Assembly: GCF_006442205.1 (NCBI RefSeq)
Contig: NZ_VFVR01000004.1
Span: forward strand, 310,001 to 374,000
Direction: 5' to 3'
Source of the DNA: Mesorhizobium sp. B2-3-12
Lineage (GTDB): Bacteria > Pseudomonadota > Alphaproteobacteria > Rhizobiales > Rhizobiaceae
Length of the DNA: 64,000 bases
Shown here: positions 28,956-38,864 of the stretch, piece after piece
Numbering within the stretch: position 1 is the stretch's first letter
Layout: every line of letters starts with the position of its first letter
The notes under the pieces: generated by a model
What the model was told of the DNA's origin: nothing
Databases searched by the model: none
Seen by the model: the letters and a program-made list of their open reading frames with translations, nothing else
Translations under genes and position numbers: made by a program

Positions 28956-30098
28956 ATGTTTTTGTCCAGTTCCATCCTTCGCAAGCTGCCGGTTGCCGGC
29001 CTGATCGTCGCATCGCTTGGGCTTGCCGGCTGCTCCCAGGAAAAAGCGGAGGTGAAGGACATCATCCGGCCGGTCAAGGTCGTCGAGATCGCAAAGGCGC
29101 ATGACACCCGCACGCTGTCCTATTCCGGATCGGTGCGCGCCCGCACCGAGAGCGCGCTGGGTTTCCGCGTCAACGGCAAGATCACCGAGCGTCTCGTCGA
29201 TATTGGCCAGCGCGTGGCGCCCGGCGATGTGCTCGCCCGCGTCGATCCCTCCGACTACGAACTGTCGGTCAAGAGCGCGCAGGCAGCACTCGATGCCGCC
29301 GAACGGCAGGTCGAGACGGTCGAACTCGCCCGCAAGCGCGCCGAACAGCTTTTCGCCAAGAATTTCGCGCCGAAATCGCAGCTCGAACAGGCGACGCTGA
29401 CCTATGACCAGGCCGTCGCCACGCGCGACTCCGCCCGCTCGACGCTCGCCCAGGCCAGGAACCAGGTCGGCTATACCGACCTCAAGGCCGACAGGGACGG
29501 CATCGTCACGGCGGTCAATGCCGATGTCGGCCAGGTGGTCGGCTCGGGTACGCCGGTGGTCACCGTCGCGGTCGATGGCGAAAAGGAAGTGCTGATCGCG
29601 GTTCCGGAAATGGAGATCGCGGAGTTCAAGCCGGGCAAGGACGTCAAGGCGGGCTTCTGGTCCGACGCGGCGCTGGCGCTCGACGGCAAGGTCCGCGAGG
29701 TCGCCGGCAGCGCCGATGCGCAGTCGCGCACCTTTGCCGTCCGCGTCAGCCTGCCCAACGACCCGCGCGTGCTGCTCGGCATGACCGCCAATATCGAGGC
29801 GTCGGCGGCCAACGAAAAGCAACTCGTCTCCATCCCGCTCAGTGCGCTCGCCGAGCAAGGCAGCCAGTCGATCGTCTGGACCGTCGATCGTGGCGCCGAC
29901 ACGGTTCATGCCCGTCCGGTCAAGGTCGCCGAGTTCGCCGCCGACGGCGTGCGTGTCGCCGAGGGGCTAAAACCCGGCGATGTCGTGGTCGCCGCCGGCA
30001 CGCAGTTCATGACCGAGAATCTGAAGGTGAAGCTCGCCGGAGGCACGACGCAGCAGTCCGCCTCGGCCGAGGGCGACGACGCCAGCCAGCTGCGCTGA
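28956..30098 (+). CDS. RND efflux periplasmic adaptor lipoprotein
   Basis: This 380-residue membrane fusion protein has a lipoprotein leader with LAGC (C26). A biotinyl-lipoyl half-motif lies near GFRVNGKITERLVDIGQRV, a coiled-coil hairpin in the 100-160 region (SAQAALDAAERQVETVE) and a beta-barrel after it. It links the inner-membrane pump to an outer-membrane channel. The RND gene follows after 241 bases without a gene. No outer-membrane factor is present nearby. Confidence 0.9.
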   Translation: MFLSSSILRKLPVAGLIVASLGLAGCSQEKAEVKDIIRPVKVVEIAKAHDTRTLSYSGSVRARTESALGFRVNGKITERLVDIGQRVAPGDVLARVDPSDYELSVKSAQAALDAAERQVETVELARKRAEQLFAKNFAPKSQLEQATLTYDQAVATRDSARSTLAQARNQVGYTDLKADRDGIVTAVNADVGQVVGSGTPVVTVAVDGEKEVLIAVPEMEIAEFKPGKDVKAGFWSDAALALDGKVREVAGSADAQSRTFAVRVSLPNDPRVLLGMTANIEASAANEKQLVSIPLSALAEQGSQSIVWTVDRGADTVHARPVKVAEFAADGVRVAEGLKPGDVVVAAGTQFMTENLKVKLAGGTTQQSASAEGDDASQLR

Positions 30099-30339
30099 CG
30101 ACAGACAGGTCGGCCGCGCGTTCCCGCGGCCGCAGGTTTCCGGGCGGCGTGCCCGAAGGTCGAGACGTCAAGGCCGATGTTCCCCCGCATCGATCCTCGC
30201 GTCCCACCGCGATGAGTGTCTCCGCGCTCGGAAAGCTCGCCGCCCGGAAGCCAGTATCGAATGCAGATGATTTCGTTCCGCGCGCCGCGCTTCCTCGAAG
30301 CACCAGGCGCCGGCAACCAAGCAACGTGGACCAGCACCG

Positions 30340-33300
30340 ATGACGACCTCCACTGAAGAAAAGCGGCCCTTCAATCTGTCGCGCTGGGCGATCGGCCATC
30401 CCTCGATCGCGCGCTTCCTGTTCGGGCTGATCATCATCGCCGGTGGGCTCGGCCTGATGCGAATGGGCCAGAAGGAAGACCCCGATTTCACCTTCCGCGT
30501 CATGGTCGTGCAAGCGATCTGGCCCGGCTCCTCGATCCAGGAGATGGAGGACCAGGTCGTCAACAAGATCGAGCGCAAGCTGCAGGAGACGCCGCATCTC
30601 GATTTCGTGCGTTCCTTCACCCGCGCCGGCAGCGCCATCATCACCGTGCAGATCAAGGGCGACACCAACGCCGCCGAGGTGACGGACGCCTTCTATCAGG
30701 TGCGCAAGAAGGTCGGAGACATCTCAGGCGACCTGCCGCAGGGCCTGCTCGGTCCCTATTTCAACGACGAGTTCGGCGACACCTTCATCACGCTGCATTC
30801 GATCAGCGGTGACGGCTTCTCCTATCCGGAGCTGAAGAAGTTCGCCATCCAGGCGCGCGACATGCTTCTGACGACACCTGGCGTCGAAAAGGCCGTCATC
30901 ATCGGCGACCAGCCGGAAAAACTCTATATCGACGTCTCGTCCAAGGCGCTGGCCGAACGCGGCCTGACGCTGACCGACCTGCAGAACGCGATGAAGGGCC
31001 AGAACAATGTCGACCCGGCCGGCTCCGTCGACACCGGCGTCAATTCGGTGCGCATCTCCGTCGAAGGCGACGTCGCCAAGGCCGCCGACATCAGGGAATT
31101 GCGCCTGCGCGCCGGCGGACAGGTCACCCGTCTCGGCGACATCGCCACCGTGACCTCCGGGCTCGAAGATCCCTTCCAGCGCAAATATCGCTTCAATGGT
31201 CACGACAGCGTGCAGCTTGGCGTCGTCATGGCCAAGGGTTTCAAGGTCACCGACGTCGGCAAGGATGTCGAGGCGACCTACAAGCGCTTCGAGGAGGCGC
31301 TGCCTTATGGCGTCTCGGTCGACCAGATTTCCGACCAGCCCGAAGTCGTCAAGGATGCTGTCAGCGAGTTCATGCATGCGCTCGGCGAAGCGCTGCTGAT
31401 CGTGCTTGTCGTCTCGTTCCTGTCGATCGGCTGGCGTTCGGGCCTGGTCATCGCCATTGCCATACCGCTGGTTCTGGCCGCCACCTTCGCCATCATGTAC
31501 GAGCTCGGCATCGATCTGCAGCGCATTTCGCTGGGTGCCTTGATCATCGCGCTCGGCCTGCTCGTCGACGACGCCATGATCGTCGTCGAGATGATGGAGC
31601 GAAAGCTGGAGGAGGGGCTGGTCAAGATCGAGGCGGCGAGCTTCGCCTATTCCTCGACCGCATTCCCGATGCTGACCGGCACGCTGATCACCACCGCCGG
31701 CTTCATCCCGGTCGGCTTCGCCGCTTCGACCGCAGGCGAATATGTGCGTACCCTGTTCTATGTCGTCGGCATCGCGCTGATCGTATCGTGGTTCGTGGCG
31801 GTCTATTTCACGCCGTGGCTGGGCAACATGATCCTCAAACAGCGCAAGCACGCGGGCAGCCATCACGACGCCTTCGACACGCGCTTCTATCGCCGGCTTC
31901 GCTCGACCGTCGGCTGGGCGGTGCGCCACCGCATCATCGTGCTGGTGATGACGCTGGTGACCTTCGGCACCAGCCTGTGGGCCTTCCAGTTCATTCCGCA
32001 GAACTTCTTCCCGCAATCGTCGCGGCCGGAAATCCTGGTCGATCTGTGGCTGCCGGAGGGCACCTCGATCAAGGAGGTCGAGGCGCAGGCCAAGACCCTG
32101 GAAGCCAAGATGATGGACGACAAGGACAAGCGGTTCATCGCCACCTATATCGGCGAGGGCGCGCCGCGCTTCTTCCTGCCGCTAGACCAGCAACTGCGCA
32201 ACCCGAACTTCGCCCAGATGCTTGTCATGGCCAATGACGAACCGGCGCGCGAGCGGCTGATCGTCAAGCTGCGCGCCATCCTGGCGCAGGATTTCCCGTC
32301 GATCCGCGCCAAGGTCGACCGCCTGTTCCTCGGACCGCCAACCGGCTGGCCGGTACAGATGCGCATCATGGGCCCGGACCGCCAGGAGGTGCGCCGCATC
32401 GCCGACCAGGTGAAGGCGAAGTTCCGCGAGGATCCGCTGCTGGGTGCCGTGCATGACGACTGGCTGGAGCCGGTGCCGGCAATGAAGCTGGTCATCGACC
32501 AGGACCGTGCCCGTGCGCTCGGCGTCACCTCGCAGCGCATCCGCCAGATGCTGCAGGCCGCGATGTCCGGCGCGCCGCTCGACGACTTCCGCGACGGCGA
32601 GGAGACAGTGTCCATCGTCGCCCGTGAGCCGGATGCCAGCCGCAGCCTGCTGTCCTCGGTCGACTCGGTCTATATCCCGACCGATTTCGGTGGCTTCGTG
32701 CCGCTGTCGCAGGTCGCCAAGGTGGTGCCTGTGCTGGAGCAAGGCATCGAGTGGCGCCGCGACCGCCTGCCGACCATCTCGGTGCGCGCCACCTTGCCCG
32801 ACGGCGTGCAGTCCAACGACGTCGTCACCAAGATGTACAAGGACATGCAGGGCCTGCGCGATGGCCTCGCCCCGGGCTACAAGATCGAGATCCAAGGCGG
32901 TGCCGAGGACTCGGCTGAAAGCCAGGCCTCCATCGCCGCCAAGGCACCGATCATGCTGGCCATCATCGTCGTGCTGCTGATGATCCAGCTGCAGAACTTC
33001 GGCAAGGCGATGCTTGTGCTGGCGACTGGCCCGCTCGGCATCATCGGTGCTGCTGCTGCCCTGTTGATCAGCGGCGCGCCGTTCGGCTTCGTCGCCATCC
33101 TCGGCGTCATCGCGCTGCTTGGCATCATCATGCGCAACTCGATCATCCTGGTCGATCAGATCGACCAGGACATTGCCAGGGGCATGGAACGCTCGGAGGC
33201 CATCATCGGCTCGGCCGTGCGCCGCTTCAGGCCGATCGTGCTGACGGCGATGACGGCGGTGCTGGCGCTGATCCCGATCTCGCGCGCCGTCTTCTGGGGT

Positions 33301-33486
33301 CCGCTCGCCTACGCCATGATGGGCGGCATCCTGGTCGCCACCGTGCTCACCATCCTGGTGCTGCCGGCGGGCTACGCCCTGTTCTTCGGCCGCGAGCCGA
33401 AGAAGGCGCAAACCGGTGAGCAGGCCCCGGAGCCAGGAGAGATCGAAGGCATCGAGCGGCCGCAACTGGCGTTGGCGGCGGAATGA
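30340..33486 (+). CDS. RND efflux transporter permease
   Basis: The 1048-residue protein is a proton-driven RND pump with twelve expected membrane helices and two large periplasmic loops. The paired aspartates of helix 4 are visible in LGLLVDDAMIVVEMMERK. The domain repeat is seen in FGFVAILGVIALLGIIMRNSIILVDQ, quoted as GVIALLGIIMRNSIILVDQ. The protein starts MTTSTEEKRPF with no strong ribosome site. Its substrate is unknown; members of this subfamily export hydrophobic compounds. Confidence 0.92.
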   Translation: MTTSTEEKRPFNLSRWAIGHPSIARFLFGLIIIAGGLGLMRMGQKEDPDFTFRVMVVQAIWPGSSIQEMEDQVVNKIERKLQETPHLDFVRSFTRAGSAIITVQIKGDTNAAEVTDAFYQVRKKVGDISGDLPQGLLGPYFNDEFGDTFITLHSISGDGFSYPELKKFAIQARDMLLTTPGVEKAVIIGDQPEKLYIDVSSKALAERGLTLTDLQNAMKGQNNVDPAGSVDTGVNSVRISVEGDVAKAADIRELRLRAGGQVTRLGDIATVTSGLEDPFQRKYRFNGHDSVQLGVVMAKGFKVTDVGKDVEATYKRFEEALPYGVSVDQISDQPEVVKDAVSEFMHALGEALLIVLVVSFLSIGWRSGLVIAIAIPLVLAATFAIMYELGIDLQRISLGALIIALGLLVDDAMIVVEMMERKLEEGLVKIEAASFAYSSTAFPMLTGTLITTAGFIPVGFAASTAGEYVRTLFYVVGIALIVSWFVAVYFTPWLGNMILKQRKHAGSHHDAFDTRFYRRLRSTVGWAVRHRIIVLVMTLVTFGTSLWAFQFIPQNFFPQSSRPEILVDLWLPEGTSIKEVEAQAKTLEAKMMDDKDKRFIATYIGEGAPRFFLPLDQQLRNPNFAQMLVMANDEPARERLIVKLRAILAQDFPSIRAKVDRLFLGPPTGWPVQMRIMGPDRQEVRRIADQVKAKFREDPLLGAVHDDWLEPVPAMKLVIDQDRARALGVTSQRIRQMLQAAMSGAPLDDFRDGEETVSIVAREPDASRSLLSSVDSVYIPTDFGGFVPLSQVAKVVPVLEQGIEWRRDRLPTISVRATLPDGVQSNDVVTKMYKDMQGLRDGLAPGYKIEIQGGAEDSAESQASIAAKAPIMLAIIVVLLMIQLQNFGKAMLVLATGPLGIIGAAAALLISGAPFGFVAILGVIALLGIIMRNSIILVDQIDQDIARGMERSEAIIGSAVRRFRPIVLTAMTAVLALIPISRAVFWGPLAYAMMGGILVATVLTILVLPAGYALFFGREPKKAQTGEQAPEPGEIEGIERPQLALAAE

Positions 33487-33493
33487 GAAAAAA

Positions 33494-33524
33494 CCGGCCG
33501 GTCGATTTGCGACCGGGCGGTTTT
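33494..33524 (+). terminator. Rho-independent terminator after RND gene
   Basis: CCGGCCGGTC pairs with GACCGGGCGG at nine of ten positions around GATTTGC, followed by TTTT and preceded by AAAAAA, so it can act on both converging transcripts. Confidence 0.85.
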
Positions 33525-33563
33525 CCTTGATGCAGTGGCTTGGACCGCCCGGCAGTCAGGCCA

Positions 33564-35273
33564 TCAGATGACGAACACCCAATTGGCGATGAGCATGACC
33601 GCCACACCGGCGATCAGCGTCAGATACGGCAGTATGCCCGCCTTCTTGACCGAAAGGTCGGCGCCCGCCATGCCGAGGTCGGCCAGCATGTGGTCGGGGA
33701 ACTTGCCCTTGTCCTGGATGTAGTGACGGAAGCAGAACACCGGGATGATCAGTGCCGCTGTGATCAGGCCGGCCCACAGCGCCATCGGGTTCCACACCTT
33801 GGCGCCCGCGCCCATGAAGATGGCGTTGACATAGGCGAAGATCGCTCCGATGCCGAGCAGCCAGGACGGCGCCCGCCACGGCCTGGCGATATGGCCGTTG
33901 TCGATGCGGTGGATCCAGCCGGCATTGAGGTTGAGGAAGTTGAAGATGATGTAGCCGCAGTTCGACACGGCAAGGATGAAGAAGAAGCTCGTCGCGTCGG
34001 CGGAAGCGATCGCCAGCACGATCAGGTTGAAGCAGAGGTCGGTCCACATGGCACGCGTTGGGGCGCCATGCTCGTTGACGTGGCTGAGATAGCGCGGCAG
34101 CCAGCCATCGACCGAACCCTGATAGAGCGTGCGCGAGGAGCCGGCCATCGCCGTCATGATGCACAGCACCAGGGCCAGGATCATCAGCATCACCAGCAGG
34201 CTATGGATGATCTTGCCGCCGCCGACCATGCCGGCCAGCGCATCGGCCACGCCTGACCCGTCGACGATAGGCGTTGCCAGCATGCCGTTCAGGCCCAGCA
34301 CGCCCTGGAAGGTGAAGGGCACCAGGATGAACAGAAGCATGCACAGCAGGCCGGAATAGAAGATGGCCTTGAACGTGTCGGTACCGGGGTTCTTGAACTC
34401 CGACGTGTAGCAGACGGCGGTCTCGAAACCGTAGGTCGACCATGCGGCGATAAACATGCCGCCGAGCACCAGCGTCCAGCCGGCGATGTTCCAGGAGCCG
34501 GGGTCCGGCGCGTAGGCGGCCGCCAGCGGCACCAGCGGCGAGAAGTTCGCCCAGTCGATCTGGCCGGTGACGATCGGCACGACGCCGACGATCAGCATCG
34601 GGATGATGACCAAAAGGCCGATATATTTCTGCACATTGGCGGTGCCCAGGATGCCGCGATGCTGGATCGAGAAGATGATCAGCATCAGCACCGCGCCGAT
34701 GAAGAAGGTGGCGTTGAGCGTGAACGACACCGGACCCAGCGTGTGGCTCCACAGCGTCCAGTTGCGGATCGCCGGTGTCGCGGCGGCGGTAACCGCCGTG
34801 ATGGCATCGGCGGGAACCGTTCCGGCATGGGCGGCGATGTAGGCCACCACCTCGGGCGAGGTGTCGGTGAAGATCGGCAACGGCGCCAGCGCGTTGAGGA
34901 TATAGGCCGCGGCGATCGAGCAGCCGAGCGACAGCACCGGCGACCAGGCGAACCAGTTGCACCACACCGAGAGCGGCGCGATGAACTTGGAATAGCGCAG
35001 CCACGCCGTGGCGCCGTAAATCGAGGCGCCGCCGGACTTGTTCGGAAACAGGCCGGCGATCTCGGCATAGGTGAAGGACTGCAGGAAGCCCATGATCATG
35101 GACACCGTCCAGATCAGGAAGGCCAGCTTTCCCGTCGTGCCGGCGATGCCGCCGATCGAGAACAGGACCAGTGCCGGAACGCCGCTCGCCACCCAGAAGG
35201 CGCCGCGCCAGTCGATATGCCTGAGCAGCTTGCTTTCGGCAGGCTGGTCCAGGACCGTGCTTATCGTGCTCAT
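33564..35273 (-). CDS. APC-family amino acid/amine permease
   Basis: The 569-residue membrane protein belongs to the amino acid-polyamine-organocation family, with about twelve hydrophobic segments. The helix 1 unwound motif appears as VLFSIGGIAGTTG, and GFETAVCYTSEFKNP is in the helix 6-7 region. The ATG at 35273 has GGGGAAC upstream. It closes the tdm side of the methylated amine island and carries a promoter motif related to that of mgsA. Import of methylamine, dimethylamine or a glutamyl compound is possible; the substrate cannot be read from sequence. Confidence 0.85.
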   Translation of the reverse strand: MSTISTVLDQPAESKLLRHIDWRGAFWVASGVPALVLFSIGGIAGTTGKLAFLIWTVSMIMGFLQSFTYAEIAGLFPNKSGGASIYGATAWLRYSKFIAPLSVWCNWFAWSPVLSLGCSIAAAYILNALAPLPIFTDTSPEVVAYIAAHAGTVPADAITAVTAAATPAIRNWTLWSHTLGPVSFTLNATFFIGAVLMLIIFSIQHRGILGTANVQKYIGLLVIIPMLIVGVVPIVTGQIDWANFSPLVPLAAAYAPDPGSWNIAGWTLVLGGMFIAAWSTYGFETAVCYTSEFKNPGTDTFKAIFYSGLLCMLLFILVPFTFQGVLGLNGMLATPIVDGSGVADALAGMVGGGKIIHSLLVMLMILALVLCIMTAMAGSSRTLYQGSVDGWLPRYLSHVNEHGAPTRAMWTDLCFNLIVLAIASADATSFFFILAVSNCGYIIFNFLNLNAGWIHRIDNGHIARPWRAPSWLLGIGAIFAYVNAIFMGAGAKVWNPMALWAGLITAALIIPVFCFRHYIQDKGKFPDHMLADLGMAGADLSVKKAGILPYLTLIAGVAVMLIANWVFVI

Positions 35274-35380
35274 GTCGATGAGTTCCCCTTTTTCGATGTT
35301 CCCCGCCAGCGATGCCTCGGCTACGCGAAGCTTGCTCCCCGGCAAATGATCGTTCCGGCTGCGGTGTTTCCACTCAGTCG

Positions 35381-35395
35381 TATTTTTTTCTTAAG
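35381..35395. promoter_or_regulatory. Motif B-like site upstream of APC permease
   Basis: TATTTTTTTCTTAAG matches 13 of 15 positions of the motif B core plus flank at 51453-51467 (AATTTTTTTCATAAG). It lies 108 bases upstream of the permease start. Confidence 0.4.
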
Positions 35396-35524
35396 AGTGA
35401 AGATTGATCCGGCGCGCTTTCACGTCAAGCGATTTGTGAAACCGTGCACATCACGCTTGCGCGCACGGATGACAAAGCGCCCGGCGGGGCGGCCGGCCGG
35501 CGCTTTGCGAACCAAAAGGGCAGG

Positions 35525-37894
35525 TCAGGAACGTGGTTTGGTCTTTTGCGGATCGTAGTGGGCAAATGCGACGACCCGCGCCGGCAGCCGCTTGGCATGG
35601 CCGTCGAGCTTGCCGATTTCGACCTCGGTGCCGATGGCGGCGTGGGTGACGTCCAACCGCGCCAGCGCGATGTTCTTGTTCAGCACCGGCGAGCGCATGC
35701 CCGACGTGACGACGCCGATCTGGGCGCGGCCGACATGGACGCAGTCGCCATGGCCGACGGCGACATTGCTGTCGATGTCGAGACCGACCAGCTTCGTCTG
35801 CGGATGGTCCTTGCGCCGGATCAGCGCCTCGCGGCCGACGAAGTCGTCGGTCTTGCTCTTCAGCGGCACGGTGAAGCCGATGCCGGCCTCGAACGGGTCG
35901 GTCTGGTCGGAGAATTCATAACCGGCGAAGATCAGTCCGGCCTCGATGCGCACCATGTCGAGCGCCTGCAGACCCATCGGCTTCAGTCCATGCGGCTGGC
36001 CGGCTTCCCATACGGCGTCGAACACCTTTTCGGCGTCGCGCGGATGGCACCAGACCTCATAGCCGAGTTCGCCGGTATAGCCGGTGCGCGAGACGACGAT
36101 GGGAATGCCGTTGCCGCCATCGATGCGCGCCACGGCGAAGCGGAACCATTCGAGTTCCTCGATCGAGGGCTGCAGCGGCGAGGTCCAGATCACCTGTTTC
36201 AGGATGTCGCGGCTCTTTGGCCCCTGCACGGCGACATTGTGCATCTGGTCGGTGGACGAGCGCACCAGCACGTTGAGGCCGAGCTTTGTCGCCGTCTCGC
36301 GCAGCCATTCGCCGGACAGATCGTCGCCGCCGACCCAGCGGAAATTGTCCTTGCCGAGCCTGAGCAGCGTGCCGTCGTCGATCATGCCGCCATGCTCGTA
36401 GCACATGGCGGAGTAGACGACCTGGCCGACGCCGAGTTTCCTGACGTCGCGCGTCAGCGTGTATTGCAGCAGCGCTTCGGCATCCGGGCCGGTGACCTCG
36501 AATTTGCGCAGCGGCGACAAATCCATGATCACCGCGTCCTGCCGGCAGGCCCAGTATTCGGCGATAGGTCCTTCCTTGGCGAAGGAATTGGCCAGCCAAT
36601 AGCCCCTGTACTCGACGAAGTCGCGTGTGTGCTTGGCAAAGCTCTGGTGAAAGGCTGTCTCGCGGGTCATTTTCGGTTCCGAATCGGGCGTCATGCGTCT
36701 GGCGATCGCTCGCGAGAATTTGTGCTGGCCGGAATAGGTCCGCACGTGGATGTCGGTCAGGTCCCAGCCATTGGCCGGCGTCGTGTCGTCGGGGCAGGCG
36801 GAGGAAACGCAGACGATGTCGGTCAGCGCGCGCAGCAGAACATAGTCGCCGGCGCGCGACCATGGCTCGTCCGACACCATCACGCCATGGGCGTCGATCG
36901 CCGTGTTGAAGAAGAAGTTGATCGCCATCCAGCCGGCGCGGGCGTTCACCCCCTTATCGGAGAGCGCGCGGTTGAAATTCTCCGAGCAGTTGGTGTGGCC
37001 GGGATAGCCGATGTCGTCGTAATATTTCGCCGCACAGGCGAGCGCGAAGGCGTCGTGTCGGCCGCACGTGTCCTGCACCACCTCAACCAGCGGCTCCATG
37101 TCCTGGTCGTAGTATTTGGAATGCAGGCCGGGCATCGGATAGCTCGCGCCCATCAGCGTGCGTGTCGTCGTCACATCAAGCGGATGGTCGAGGCCCTTGT
37201 CGAGCTTGCGCGCCGAGAAACACTGGAAGTCGGTGCACTGGCGCCCGTCGACATCGATGATCTGCAGATAGTCGCCGGCCTTGACGAAATAGGATTCCGC
37301 CGTCGCCGAATGGACGCGCAGGTCGAGCACCGGATCGGCAAGTGGATCGGCAAGCCGGGATCTTGATTTCAGGCGGATCGTGTTGCGCCGCACGATGATG
37401 CTCAGCGGCGTCGCCGTGTCGTGGCCGTCGACCAGCATCGGCCCGCCGGGCGCGGCAATCAGCATCGCGCCATCGCGCTGGACGGAAAACGCTTGCTCGG
37501 TACCGGCAGGCGTCGAGCCGCCGAATACGCGCACCGCCTTGGGCTGATCAAGCTGAACCTGCCGGCGCTCGAGCCCGCGCCGCAGCGATGCGATGCTGTC
37601 ATCGCCCTCGGCGAGCAGCGCCTTGATGCCGGCGGCATTGCTGTTGGGTTCCTCGCCGAGAATGCCTGGATCGGTGACGCCTGACTTGTCCCAGGCCAGC
37701 AACTCGCAGGCCTGGCCGCCTTCGACGTTGCGCACCGTAATCGTATCGCCGGCCTCGACTTCGATCAGCACCGCGCCATTGCCCTGGATCGTGTACCGTT
37801 CCATCCCCGGCGGCAGCGTGATCTGGCCGGGCCTCAAGATGAGGCTTGGCCTGGGCGGTCCGGCTGCGACTGTGGGATAGGGCGACTGGCTCAT
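35525..37894 (-). CDS. tdm: Trimethylamine N-oxide demethylase
   Basis: This 789-residue protein has the TMAO demethylase layout: an N-terminal DUF1989 region (to about 400) and a C-terminal GcvT-like tetrahydrofolate-binding region (about 420-789). It splits TMAO into dimethylamine and formaldehyde, which can be captured as methylene-tetrahydrofolate. A Cys/His cluster that could hold zinc includes C277, H280, H300, C303, C362 and C367. GcvT motifs include SRTGYTGELGYE and LQALDMVRIEAG. The length equals that of characterised enzymes as I recall. It lies downstream of the mgd genes with its own promoter motif (37917-37944). Confidence 0.9.
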   Translation of the reverse strand: MSQSPYPTVAAGPPRPSLILRPGQITLPPGMERYTIQGNGAVLIEVEAGDTITVRNVEGGQACELLAWDKSGVTDPGILGEEPNSNAAGIKALLAEGDDSIASLRRGLERRQVQLDQPKAVRVFGGSTPAGTEQAFSVQRDGAMLIAAPGGPMLVDGHDTATPLSIIVRRNTIRLKSRSRLADPLADPVLDLRVHSATAESYFVKAGDYLQIIDVDGRQCTDFQCFSARKLDKGLDHPLDVTTTRTLMGASYPMPGLHSKYYDQDMEPLVEVVQDTCGRHDAFALACAAKYYDDIGYPGHTNCSENFNRALSDKGVNARAGWMAINFFFNTAIDAHGVMVSDEPWSRAGDYVLLRALTDIVCVSSACPDDTTPANGWDLTDIHVRTYSGQHKFSRAIARRMTPDSEPKMTRETAFHQSFAKHTRDFVEYRGYWLANSFAKEGPIAEYWACRQDAVIMDLSPLRKFEVTGPDAEALLQYTLTRDVRKLGVGQVVYSAMCYEHGGMIDDGTLLRLGKDNFRWVGGDDLSGEWLRETATKLGLNVLVRSSTDQMHNVAVQGPKSRDILKQVIWTSPLQPSIEELEWFRFAVARIDGGNGIPIVVSRTGYTGELGYEVWCHPRDAEKVFDAVWEAGQPHGLKPMGLQALDMVRIEAGLIFAGYEFSDQTDPFEAGIGFTVPLKSKTDDFVGREALIRRKDHPQTKLVGLDIDSNVAVGHGDCVHVGRAQIGVVTSGMRSPVLNKNIALARLDVTHAAIGTEVEIGKLDGHAKRLPARVVAFAHYDPQKTKPRS

Positions 37895-37916
37895 CTCAGC
37901 CTTGCGGTTCGAGAAA

Positions 37917-37944
37917 CAATTTTGCCTGTGTGTGAAATTATTTT
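37917..37944. promoter_or_regulatory. Motif A copy 1, upstream of tdm
   Basis: CAATTTTGCCTG, four variable bases, then TGAAATTATTT. It agrees with the copy ahead of dmmDABC at 23 of 28 positions and lies 23 bases upstream of the tdm start. AATTT and AAATT form a dyad around 12 bases. Confidence 0.7.
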
Positions 37945-38047
37945 AGCGACAAGAATAGCAGTGTCGGTGAGTTTGGCAAGCGGAGGCGCCGTTACTGGTG
38001 CTATCGTTTTGGTGCATCCTTGCCGGTCGCCTGGTCTTCGAACGTCA

Positions 38048-38223
38048 GCGCTGCCCCTCATCTGGCTGCCGCCATCTTCTCCCCATAAACGGGGCGAAGG
38101 GCGCTGTCGCCGTCGATTTCGCCAATCGCCAACGTCACAGATCGGAGCGCCGCCGTTGCGGACAGCCCCTTCTCCCGTCACTATACGGGGAGAAGATGCC
38201 GGCAGGCAGATGAGGGGCAGCGC
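38048..38223. repeat. Intergenic repeat with 24-bp terminal inverted repeats
   Basis: The ends (38048-38071 and 38200-38223) are inverted copies with one mismatch, reading GCGCTGCCCCTCATCTG inward. Internal hairpins contain CTTCTCCCC and TATACGGGGAGAAG. A related element lies at 41875-42055. With motif A it fills the 349-bp gap between tdm and mgdD. It has no coding content. Confidence 0.8.
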
Positions 38224-38243
38224 CGAGTTCTGCTGATTGGCAG

Positions 38244-38864
38244 CTAAAGCTCCATGGAATGCGCGATGTCGACGCCATACTCAGCGGCCGAGTCCAGAAC
38301 GGCGTGCCACAGGCTCTCGGCGAAAGTCGCGAAGACCAGCAGATTGAACACCACCTGTCCGTCGCGATCCGCACCTCGCCATAGCATAACGCTGGTATGA
38401 TCCATCGAGGTCGCTGCGGCGGCACCCACGCCAAACACATCGGAATGCAGATCGATAGACGACAGCTTGGCCAACATCGCGCGCGCCTTCGCGCCGGAGA
38501 TGCTGATCAGCACGCGCGCATGCGACTGGTCCGACAGCGAGGCGCAGGATGCGAAAACGGGAGCGAGCGACTCCATCGTGTGCTTGCGGCCTTTCGACAG
38601 CACCATGAACTGATCCGGTCCCGACCAGATCAGCGTGGCGTCCGCCCTGCCGACCGCCTTTGGCGTCTCCGGCGCCGCGACGCCGAACCGCACCTGTGCG
38701 GCCGTCGCCATCTCGGCCGCCTTGCCGCGCCGCGCCATCACCTGGACGAGATCGAAATCGCGGATCTCGCTCAGCGACACGCCGGCGTCACCCTGCGCGC
38801 CGTGGCGGCCGGCAACGAGCGCGCGATCAAGCGGGCCGCGGGTCTCCCAGGAAAACTCAGCCAC
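38244..38864 (-). CDS. mgdD: N-methylglutamate dehydrogenase gamma subunit (SoxG-like)
   Basis: The 206-residue protein is a SoxG-family gamma subunit (AEFSWETRGPLDRALV at the start; FDLVQVMARRGK, GPDQFMVLS, MDHTSVMLWRG later). A GTG at 38864 is preferred because GGAGGG lies nine bases upstream; an ATG at 38879 is the alternative. Either start overlaps the mgdC stop. SoxG-type subunits help anchor tetrahydrofolate and flavin in the complex. The gmaS-mgs context indicates N-methylglutamate rather than sarcosine as substrate. Confidence 0.85.
   Translation of the reverse strand: MAEFSWETRGPLDRALVAGRHGAQGDAGVSLSEIRDFDLVQVMARRGKAAEMATAAQVRFGVAAPETPKAVGRADATLIWSGPDQFMVLSKGRKHTMESLAPVFASCASLSDQSHARVLISISGAKARAMLAKLSSIDLHSDVFGVGAAAATSMDHTSVMLWRGADRDGQVVFNLLVFATFAESLWHAVLDSAAEYGVDIAHSMEL

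Noticed and set aside
30099..30339. Small gene between RND adaptor and pump
   Set aside because: Short frames exist on both strands, but none has a ribosome site or protein-like composition.
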